This document shows, one piece after another, positions 55,261-64,000 of a DNA stretch of 64,000 nt. The notes under the pieces are model-generated. The model saw only the letters and a program-made list of their open reading frames with translations, was not told the DNA's origin and did not search any database. The translations under genes and the position numbers were made by a program. This DNA comes from Nigrospora sphaerica (taxonomy: Eukaryota > Ascomycota > Sordariomycetes > Amphisphaeriales > Apiosporaceae): positions 2,604,001 through 2,668,000 of the forward strand of contig JAGVVL010000025.1 in NCBI GenBank assembly GCA_018287875.1, read 5' to 3'. How positions within the stretch are numbered: the first letter of the stretch is position 1; each line of letters begins with the position of its first letter.

Positions 55261-56073
55261 GCGGAAATCATTGCTGCTAAACCGTTTTGCTCTTAAATAT
55301 AATTAATGGAGGCAGAGTATGGCCTAGGCGGAGATGCATTCGATAAAGGAGGTCTAAGCACGAGAACCAGGCTGTTTCTTCCGGACTGAGCGTTTTTACA
55401 AACCTCCTAGTACTAGACCGTTTGATCCACCACCTTCTAGGAGTCCTGCTTCGTCTATGTTGTGGCGGTTAGCCGGTTTCACCCTCTAGATCTCTAGCAG
55501 CTGAAGATATCGGAACCATGAGCGAATTACCTCGACTGAGGCGCCATTAACACGCTGCGAGTCGATATACCGGCTCTTTTAGACCCGTACAGCTGGGTTC
55601 CTACGTAGGAAGGCCTACAGCCACCTCTTTCCGAGTGGCTCGCTATCACCTTGAGCCCGAAGAATGCGTTCGGCAAACTTCTTAACTTGGGCGTGTGAAA
55701 GCAGAAGTCCCAGAGCAGCTTAGGTTAAGATTTAAGTCGTAAGTAACTCTTTTTGGACCGGTCTAAGCCTCTGGAAGCCGGAGAAGGCTTCTAATCTTAG
55801 TTGTTGACCCTTAATTCGGTTTCAAAGTATTAACCTTAGAATCCCACATTCAATAGCGGCACGCTTAATTACCTAGCCGCTTAATACAGCTTGAAGCGCT
55901 TATTGAAGCTCTTCTTCAAAATACTGCTTCATTATAATAAAGAGAGGCTCTATGCGAAATTCAGGATATATTGGAGCGAACACGGGAGAGAAAATAGGGA
56001 AAGACATAGGAGAGTACAAAATCAGATGGCTGGTTTTTAGGATGCCCGACAATGGGGGGTGCCCGAAAGTGGG

Positions 56074-56202
56074 TATTATTATTATTATTCCTACACCTAG
56101 CGACCTATCTAGGCCATGAGGACCCCTGCGTGTCTAAGCCTAGGAAAACCGTTCCGAGCCGTCGTCCGGTCGGGTGAAAACCCTAGGTTCCGCTGCGTCG
56201 CA
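56074..56202 (-). mobile_element. 5'-truncated LINE 3' end (same family as 2752-7606)
   Basis: 129 bp: a short (TTA)n tail, then sequence nearly identical to about 2775-2895, the 3' untranslated region of the Tad-like LINE. It is flanked by an 11-bp duplication CCGAAAGTGGG (56063-56073, 56203-56213), so it is an independent, severely truncated insertion in the same orientation. Confidence 0.85.
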
Positions 56203-56246
56203 CCGAAAGTGGGCATTTGAACTTATGTAGCTGAGAGGCCCAACTC

Positions 56247-56252
56247 TATAAA
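56247..56252 (+). promoter_or_regulatory. TATA box candidate of the NRPS gene
   Basis: TATAAA lies 92 bases before the chosen NRPS ATG and 24 bases after the edge of the pogo transposon, a usual fungal distance for a core promoter. Confidence 0.45.
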
Positions 56253-56343
56253 TGGAGTGTCGTTCTCCTTCATCCAGACAACGACGGTGTGGTCTACTCT
56301 GCTGCACCGTTACACGCTCTCCCTACCACACAATATTCCGACC

Positions 56344-59300
56344 ATGGAGACTGACATGCACGAAGTCATACTGCAGGAGCTTTGCTCAATACTCAGCCTC
56401 CCACTCGACGTTGTAACCAACGGTGGGAGCTACCCCAGCCTTGGTGGCAACTCGCTATCTGCTGTCCGGTTGTCGAAAAAGTGCAGAACACATGGAATAA
56501 TTCTTGCGGTTGACGCCATCATCCGGAGCAAGTCGGTGCAAGAGATGATCGACTCGGCGAGGCCTCTCAAGTCCTTGTCGCGCGAAGAGGAGCCCCCTCA
56601 CCCTCAAAAGGATGCGCAAAAGGCTCACGACTTTCGCGAAAGGAACTGGCTGGGTCAAGTTAAGACAGCCGGTGTTGATTTCCAAATCGATTTGCAGTAT
56701 TCCTACGTCGATGAATCCTCGTCCTCTTTCACCAAAAATGACTTATCTGAAAGCGAGAGCCACCATTCAAATTCGACACCCAAATCATCTATTGTACACG
56801 ACGACGAGGAAGACTGCGGCGAGCCTATGCTTCTGGTTCCAGCCAGCGAGCTACAGCTTTCGCTTCTGCACGGAAGCATCAAGACGCCCGGAACCAATGT
56901 CATTAGGCACTTCGAGACATACCGACCCCGAGATGTGCCCGCAGTTCGAGCGGCGTGGCAGCAACTACATCAACAAGAACCCGCCCTGAACACACGTTAT
57001 TCTGCCGACCTACTGCCGCAGAAGGGATCGAGCTTTTGCTGGACCGAGGAGACCACCGAGGACGAGACCCAATTCCAGGAATGGCTCGATGCTCCCCTCA
57101 AGGCTACAGAGCTGGGGTCGTCCTGGAAGGTCGTGAACCTCGTGCAAGGCGGCCGGGCCGTCAAGTGCGTCGTTATCTGGACCATTCACCACGCCCTAAT
57201 CGACGGGTTCTCTGCTGAGTTGCTTCTCACCAAGCTGCGCAGGGCAGCCCAGGGAAAGCCTGTTCATGCTGGGCCGCCGTCAGCCGAGGTCATGGGCCGC
57301 TTGCAGAGGCTGCGCGACGAGTCCAAGGCAGACGGCGACGCCTTCTGGGCGCAACAGCGTGACCTCCAAGCCCGGGCCGCCACCGCTCTGCAACTGCCGC
57401 CGGCACCGGATGCTACCGATTCCCAGGGCGCCGGCTTCGGCGAGTGCGACATGGACGTCAGGCTCAGCAGCCAGGCCATCGCCGCCATAGCCCAAGAGTG
57501 CGGCGTGACAGCGACTACCATCTACTACGCGGCGTGGGCGCTTCTCATGACGGTCCTCGCCGATAACGACACGGTCGTGTTCGGTATCGCTTTGTCCGGC
57601 CGGAACCTGCCACTCGCCGGCATCGAGGAGGCCATCGGGCCCTTTGTCAACACGCTGCCCCTGGCCATCACGGCCGACGAGGGCATGACGCTACGCCAGC
57701 TTGCCGTGGCTACCTTTGAGCGCATCCACGAGCTCTCCAAGTACCAGTGGACAACGCCAGACAACGGATTTGCCCGCAACTTTCAATCGGCCTTGCATAT
57801 GCTGTTCGACCTGTACCTCGCCGAAGACGCGACGGGCCCAAGGCCGACGGAGCCGCCCTACTCGCGCCAGACGAGCGACATTCCCATCAGCGTCCTCATC
57901 CACCAGGATGCAAGGGCGACGCTGCAGTACCAGCGCGCCAGCGTACAGCCGTCGCATGCCGAACTGCTGAGTTCCATGTTTTGTGCGGCGATGCGGTCAT
58001 TTTTGCACCCGGACTCGGCTGTCGGCGCCGCACAGGCCGGTCTGGTGACGCCCGAGATGCACCACCTCGTTCTCGGCTACGGCAACTGCTTCTCTCAGCT
58101 AACGAAGCCTGCTTCCGTCGTCGACGACCTGGTTACGTTGTTCGAGCGCGCGACGGCGCGGAATCCCCGTGCAGTGGCTGTTGACAAGGGGGGGGTGGCC
58201 CTGACGTATGGTCAGCTGAACGACCAGGCCGGCCACGTGGCGGCGGCGCTTGTCCAGCACGTGAAGCCGGGAGATGTGGTCTGCGTCGATGCTGATCGCA
58301 GCGTTGGCTGGATCGTTTCTATTTTCGGGATCCTTAAAGCCGGCGCTGTGTACTGCCCCCTCGACTGGGAGCTGCCCCCGGATCTGCGTGAGCTGATGTT
58401 CAAGAAGACGCGAGCCGCTGTATTCCTCTCGGACGGCCCGCGAGGCGATGCCCGCGCGCCACCCGGGTGCTCGCTTCCCCTCACCGTCCAGTCTCTGACG
58501 GGCGTGGCGCCCGAGACAAGCCAGGCCACGCCGTTTCCGCGCCGAGCCTGCCCTCGGCCAGCGGCAACTGCCTACGTATGCTTCACCTCAGGCTCAACGG
58601 GGACCCCCAAGGGCGTCGTTTGCTCGCATGAGGGTCTGGTGGCGTTTCAGCGCGACCCGGAGGTGCGGCTATTCGCTAAGCCTGGCGTTCGGGTATCGCA
58701 GGTCATGTCTCCCGCGTTCGACGGCTCCATCCACGAGATATTCTCCGCCCTGTGCCACGGCGCCACCCTTGTGCTCCCGGCCGCCGAGGATCACGTGTTC
58801 GAGGCGCTTGAGACGGCCCATTCGGCCATCTTGACGCCCTCAGTCGCCGATGTTTTGGATCCCGAGGACTATCCGGAATTGAAACATGTGAGAAGCCGCT
58901 CCATTGCCAGGTAGCCCCCCTCTGCCTCCATCTGACAGCATATATCACAGGTGTATCTGGTGGGCGAGCCCGTCAAGCAGCCCGTCAACGACAAATGGGC
59001 CTCCGCGAAAGGCTTGTACAACATGTCAGTTTTATACCCCAGTTGGTGTGACCCAATGGCGAGACGAGTGTAGCCAGGTGACTAACCACCGATGCGTCGC
59101 TTCTAGGTACGGACCGACAGAGGGAACTTGTGGCGCTACCATCAAAAAGCTAGAGCCCGGCCAGGCCGTGACGATAGGCCGGCCCAACCCCACGACCAGC
59201 GTGTATATCCTTAGCGCCAAGGGCCGGCTGATGCCGCCGGGCGTCGTCGGCGAGATCCACCTCGCGGGCGTGCAGGTGGCACGCGGCTATCTGGACATGC

Positions 59301-61285
59301 CCGAAGCGACGGCAGAACGGTTTCTTCCGGACCCCATCGGCCTCGGCGGGGGAGGGCGCATGTACCGGACGGGCGACCGGGGCTACTGGAACGCCGACGG
59401 TGACGTGGTGTGCCTGGGCCGCAACGATCGCCAGATCAAGCTGCGTGGGTTCCGGCTCGACCTCAACGATCTCGAAATCCGCGTCGCCAAGGCCGTCGCC
59501 GGCCTCACGTCGGTGGCAATCGCGCCGCGCTCGGACCACCTCGTCGCCGCCGTCCAACCGCGGTCGCTCGACAGCGAGGCCGTAGCGGCCGCGATAGCGA
59601 GAACGCTGCCCGTCTACGCCCAGCCGCGGCACATTGTCCTCGTCGACGCCTTTCCCATGACGAGGGCCGGCAAGCTCGACTACCAGGAAATGGTGTCCGA
59701 CCGCTTCATGCAGGCGTCGGTGGACAAGGGCGAGCTGCGCACGCCCCTCGAGGCTCGGCTGGCCTCCATTTGGCGGCAGGTGCTGAAGCTCGACCGGACG
59801 GTGCACGTTGGTCATCGGTCAAGCTTCCTGGAGCTGGGCGGCAACTCGCTGCTGCAGGTGACGCTCTTGGCCAAGATTTCTTCGGCGCTCAAGATTAAAG
59901 TACCCTTCAAGGTAACGATCGAGAGCACGTCGCTCGGGGATCTCGCGGCACGTCTGGAACGGCTTCAGCAGGAGGCGCGGCGCCCCGATCTTCGGAGACG
60001 ACAGACGTTGGGCCCGAAGGCGCTGTCGGCCCTCGAGCGTGACTGGCTGGCCCGTTACCATCTGGGACGCCAAACCACGACCAGCGCCTTTAATGTCAGC
60101 TACGTGGCCCATCTAGACCCGGGCGTTGTCGACGTGCCCGCCATGGCACGTGCCTGGGACGCCGTTCTGGCCAGGTATTCCCTCTTCCGAAGCAGGTACC
60201 CCGAACACGGAGCCGCGGAAAGGCTGTACGCGGTCCACGCCCCGCGGGTGCAGCGGGTGCGCCATGTCGATGTGTGGGGTGAGGTTAACCGGCCCTTTGA
60301 TCTGGCACGCGAGCCCGCCGTCCGCGTGTTCATTTCGTCCGAGACGCTCGCCGTTGTCATGAGCCACATAGTGGCTGACCTGACCACGCTCAAGATCCTC
60401 CTCGGCGACGTGAAGACTCTCTACGAGGGACATGCTCTGGAGCCCGTGAGGTCCGTGTACGAGAAAACGGTCGTGTGGGATGAGGACGCGCCATTATGCG
60501 ATCTCCGGTTCTGGTCCAACTACCTCGAGGGCCACGACGCGGCCAGGGACCGGCGAACGGGCTATGGTGGCACCTCGCGTCTTTTCCGGCTCTCCGATGA
60601 CCTGGCCAGCGCCATGCTCGGGTTCGAGGCCGTCTCCCTGCAGCAGCTGGCCATAGCAGCTGTGGCGTTGGCGACACATCGAGGTGACGACGAGTTGGAC
60701 GTCGTGGTGGGTACGCCATTCATCAACCGCACAAACGACGCCGACATGGAGACGGTGGGCTTGTTCCTTGAGCCGCTGCCGGTCCGTGTGAGGCACGCGC
60801 CGGCCCCCACCGACGCCGAGGCCCGTCCATTCCTCCACGAGGTCCGCCAAAGCGCCAACGCCGCGCTGGGACACGCTGTTCCCTGGCACAAGCTGCTCGA
60901 GCATCTGGACCTCGGGCCGGTGCATCCCGACCAGCCTCTCTTCGATGTAATGGTGACGTTCCACCACCGAGATAACGCCGTCCGTCTCGAAATAGCCGGT
61001 GTGCAGCAACAACTAACATGGGCCGAGGGCGCCAAGTTTCCCCTCATGGCCGAGTTTACTGCGTCTGAGAGTGGCAGTATCGTACTACGCATGGAGTACG
61101 ATGACATCTTGTACAAGGTACATGCTATAGACAGCCTCGTGGGCCGCATCATGATGGCCCTGTCGCTGCTGATCTCAAACCTACCTTACACTGTTATCAG
61201 GCAAGCTATACAAGAGAACGGCAAGCTGCTACCAATGGCCAAAGTATTAGAGGACGCGTTTGGCACGTCTCTCAACGACCTTTAA
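56344..61285 (+). CDS. Non-ribosomal peptide synthetase, T-C-A-T-C
   Basis: Exons 56344-58887, 58951-59024 and 59107-61285 give 1,598 residues. The introns (GTGAGA...TCACAG and GTCAGT...TTCTAG) restore HVYLVGE and NMYGPTEGT. The ATG at 56344 (METDMHEVILQEL) is the first in frame. Domains: carrier T1 about 1-75 (LGGNSLSAVRL); condensation C1 about 160-590 with HHALIDG near 282; adenylation A about 600-1080 with TSGSTGTPKG near 747, YGPTEGT, YRTGDRG, GRNDRQIKLRGF and GKLDY; carrier T2 near 1115 (LGGNSLLQV); condensation C2 to the end with SHIVADL near 1291. Carrier domains hold the substrate as a thioester; C joins or cyclises. The usual loading A domain before T1 and any T or release domain after C2 are absent. 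Compared with the A-T-C-A-T-C-T plan of GliP-type synthetases it looks truncated at both ends. No in-frame stop or frameshift is seen. Confidence 0.9.
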
Positions 61286-62991
61286 GTATTTAAGCATTAA
61301 TAGACACTTGATTACTCATAGCAATAATGAGTCGCGCCGCGACGGTCGTTAAAGACGCCTAGGCTGCTCTCGGGGAAATATGTGACAGCAGCGGACTTCG
61401 CCACTGTTTTCTTCGACACCGCGAGGATTCGATCGTAGAATTGCAGGATGAGATCGATCAGATCCGAAAACGAATGTGATAAGCGATCAAGATTGCAGTC
61501 GACGGGCTGCGACTTGAAACAAAGAGGGCCCAGGCTAACAATACGCGCAAAGCTGGACGCAGTCAAGACCCTCGAGGGCGGTGTTACAGATCGATTGCGG
61601 TACCGGGTCGCAGTAGGAAAAACGGCTACCCTGGCAAGTTTGCAGCAAGGTGTTAGGGTTAGAAAGCGTACGAGGCACTGCTCCTTCGGGCCTCGTGGTA
61701 CTATATGTTTGCTCGTGATTCCAGAAGGCGGCGTGGCCTGGACTCCCCAAAGCTAGAAACGACGAAAAGACGCTTTAGTGGTGTCACGAGACGTAGGTAC
61801 GATCCGAAGACAATGCTGTCGGCAAGCACTCAGTCAATTGAAGATATCTAACCTGAGGAGGAGAGAGGAAAGAAGACCAACTATCCTGGTCCCTCAGGAT
61901 AGAAGTAGGCGGCTCCCGATAATAATAATAATTGTTTTTACGTCAAGTGGCTGCGAACCAGCCACAACCTCCCGAGGGGGTTTGGGACGTGGCTAGCTAG
62001 TTTCCGGTACATGCTGTCACGGCACGCAGTTGGACAAGTTACAACTGATCGTATCATGTACACGGCCGCCTATTGTACAAGACCCTTTGAGAGAACCGAA
62101 GTTGTCCACCCAAAAAAGCCCCTAGCACCAAACAGTTCAGGTGATGAGGTGAAGCATGGGGTCAAAGTGATGTGTAGAAGAAGGCGTGCCTCTCTGCCAG
62201 GACTGGCAGCGAGGGCAGCAGATATATTATTCTATCTGCCGAATTAGGCCTAGTCTACCACGCAGGACCCCTCCTGTTCTGGACCCAGGATGCCATCCAC
62301 GCATCACCCACACGGAATATGTGCCAAGGTCCGCGGAACCGGGTACCTCTATCGCCCACTTGGATTCTCTGTCTAGACTGGGACTGGAGAATCGGCGTAA
62401 GGGGATGCGAATCATAATTGCTGTGTTATGGGTCCGCATGCGGGGTCATGATCTTCCCCCATCCTTCCGGAGGATTCATAACAGGTTGCCTGTCAGATCA
62501 AGAGTGAGGACCTATGACTAAGCTTACCAGCTTACATACTAGCAATGCTCGGCAATGCATGCGCAACCAGCGTTGGGCCGCCGCGATGGATCCTTGGCGT
62601 CTTGGGCGCATCGGACGTGGCGTCCCTAAAAAACCGCCTCAGCCAATTGGGACGGGTGGATAACACGTCGGCCACTTTGATCGTCGCTGTAGTATATCCT
62701 TGGCTGCAGTTAAACCGGTGTAAGCTACTTCTTTGGAGCTGGACAAGGCGTTGTCGATGCTGGCTAGGTAACAAAGGCTCATGAAAAAGTTGGGGGTGCA
62801 GCTCCATAAGATAGCATCTTGGTTCATGGGAGCCGGAGCAGGGCTACTACCTTATGGTTGCCAACAAGTGAGTATATAACAACGTGGTGCCCGCTGCGGT
62901 TATACGTCCTTTTCTGCTTAAACCACACTTAAACCATAATTCAGTATTGTAAACAAGTCATTCAAACCCTGTACCCATTCTCTCCATTGCA
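61286..62991. other. Intergenic region between NRPS and reductase
   Basis: 1.7 kb. It contains a short AAT repeat near 61919-61934 and a piece of family-D LTR start at 62015-62053. No gene is supported. Confidence 0.4.
62015..62053 (+). repeat. Fragment of family-D LTR
   Basis: 39 bases starting TGTCACGGCACGCAG match the start of the LTR at 54737-55099 with one base missing. The similarity then ends. Confidence 0.55.
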
Positions 62992-64000
62992 ATGTCCCAA
63001 CCAACCTCCAACCTCGCTGCGGTTTTGCATGCTGTTAACACCGACCTCGTCGTCGAGGAAAGGCCTGTTCCGGTGCCCGGTCCAGGCGAGGTGTTGATCA
63101 GCAATAAATTCATTGCAATCAACCCCATCGACTGGATGCGCCAGACTACAGGCATGAACATCCCTTTCTGTCCGCAGATTCTCGGTCACGGTAAGCTTCA
63201 TCTGCTCGGCCTAGCCGGCATCCTAGCTAATATCTAGTAGATGTCAGTGGTGTTGTAGCCGGCGTCGGCGACGGCGTTGAGCACGTGCAACCAGGAGATC
63301 GCGTCGTTGCAGCGATGCACCAGTTCGTGACGCACAAGCTCGACAATGGAGCATTTCAGGCCTTCGCCGTGGCCCCCGTAGCGACCATAGCCCGGCTGCC
63401 GGCGAACACCAGCCTCGAGCAGGGCGCCGGCCTCGTGACATCTGTTTTTACGGCCGCGAGCTGCTTGTTTGACGTCTTGGGCCTGCCGTATGCGTGGCTT
63501 GAGCGCGGTATCCCCGTTGGCACAGCCCCAGCCGCCGATGCGCCATCCATTATCATCTGGGGCGGCGCGTCCCAGGTCGGTGTCATGGCGATCCAACTTG
63601 CCCGCCTCGCTGGCCTACGTGTCTTTACCACCGCCAGCCCCGGACACCACAACTACCTACGTTCGCTCGGCGCCCACGTGCTGGTCGACTATCGCTCCCC
63701 CACAGCGATCCAGAACTTATTAACGGCGGCTAAAGAGGCTGGTGCTCCAATCGGTCACGTTCTGGCAGCCATATCCACGCCCGAGACTCTGAACAGCTGC
63801 CTGGAGATCCTGCGCCGCTCGGACGGCGCCCCCGCTAAGAGGCTCTGCCACTCACTGCAGTGGCCCGAGGACCTGGCGGGTCCAGATGCCGATATCGAGG
63901 CGGGCTGGGTTCAAGGCCAAGACTCCTGGGGCCCAAGCGAAGACCTCGCGACCTGGCTTTTTCACAAAGCACTTCCCCGCTGGCTGGAACAGGGTCTCTT
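62992..64000 (+). CDS. Medium-chain zinc-type dehydrogenase / enoyl reductase, partial
   Basis: The ATG at 62992 starts MSQPTSNLAAVLHAVNTDLV. An intron 63191-63240 (GTAAGC...TAGTAG) joins GH to DVSGVVAGVGDGVEHVQPGD, the GroES-like fold of the medium-chain dehydrogenase family. Further on are IIIWGGASQVGVMAIQLARL, the NAD(P)-binding Rossmann turn, and YLRSLGAHVLVDYRSPTAIQ. It lacks the Cys/His set of zinc enzymes in the part visible, so it resembles quinone oxidoreductases and the stand-alone enoyl reductases of fungal metabolite clusters (LovC type). The gene runs off the window at 64000. It follows the NRPS on the same strand, 1.7 kb away, and could be a tailoring or partner enzyme. Confidence 0.8.

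Larger units (their letters stand above)
53471..56223 (-). mobile_element. Decayed pogo-like transposon with three nested insertions
   Basis: Flanked by TA (53469-53470, 56224-56225). The left end starts AGTTCAAGTACCCACTTTC and the right end is its worn inverted copy, each with two boxes of the type CCCACTTTC(A/G)GGCA. The transposase on the minus strand is degraded. Inside lie a family-A LTR (53719-53954), a 363-bp LTR (54737-55099) and a piece of LINE 3' end in the right inverted repeat (56074-56202). Its right edge is about 120 bp before the NRPS start codon. Confidence 0.8.

Overview
The window is nuclear DNA of a filamentous ascomycete (Pezizomycotina). The signs are short GT-AG introns of 46-82 bp, a DUF3435 tyrosine recombinase, a Tad-like LINE, pogo/Fot1 and Tc1-mariner transposons, a multidomain NRPS, and a sharp split between GC-balanced segments and a very AT-rich block of about 34 kb that looks like old RIP-mutated, gene-free DNA. 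The species cannot be fixed from the sequence; I read nothing here that points to a particular order.

Region 1 (1-10.5 kb) is a nest of mobile elements. A degenerate Hsp70-like pseudogene (1-640) is followed by a DUF3435 (FluG-domain) tyrosine recombinase gene on the minus strand, the family to which Starship captains belong. That gene is cut in two (8187-10033 and 898-1386) by a pogo-like transposon (1389-8186) with perfect 64-bp inverted ends and a TA target duplication. The transposon's own transposase is in turn split by a nearly complete Tad-like LINE (2752-7606) flanked by a 14-bp target duplication. Removing both inserts restores each outer reading frame. Upstream of the recombinase start lies a 65-bp tandem direct repeat.

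Region 2 (10.5-44.2 kb) is AT-rich and gene-free, sprinkled with GC-richer islands. The islands are solo LTR-like elements (TG...CA ends, 5-bp target duplications; one main family of about 213 bp and others of 134 and 195 bp), two related pogo/Fot1 transposons (24484-26544, itself carrying a 213-bp LTR inside its gene, and 33345-35220), a Tc1-mariner element with long inverted ends (28157-29462), a decayed Tc1 copy (20654-22268), a gypsy-like 3' remnant (15790-16527), a four-copy 82-bp minisatellite (39030-39360) and a relic island near 41.3-42.1 kb.

Region 3 (44.2-64 kb) is GC-balanced and looks like a decayed secondary-metabolite gene cluster. It holds an aldo/keto-reductase fragment run into an MFS fragment, a membrane-bound O-acyltransferase (wax-synthase-like) pseudogene, a thioredoxin-reductase-like dithiol flavoenzyme with CxxC, a 14-TM-type MFS exporter pseudogene, an apparently intact NRPS with the order T-C-A-T-C, and the start of a medium-chain enoyl/quinone reductase that runs off the end. 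Several stops fit G:C to A:T changes of RIP type. A decayed pogo element (53471-56223), itself holding two solo LTRs and a 5'-truncated piece of the same LINE family as region 1, ends only about 120 bp before the NRPS start codon. The NRPS, the dithiol flavoenzyme and the exporter together suggest a small peptide product, possibly of the sulfur-bridged (epidithiodiketopiperazine-like) kind; that is inference.
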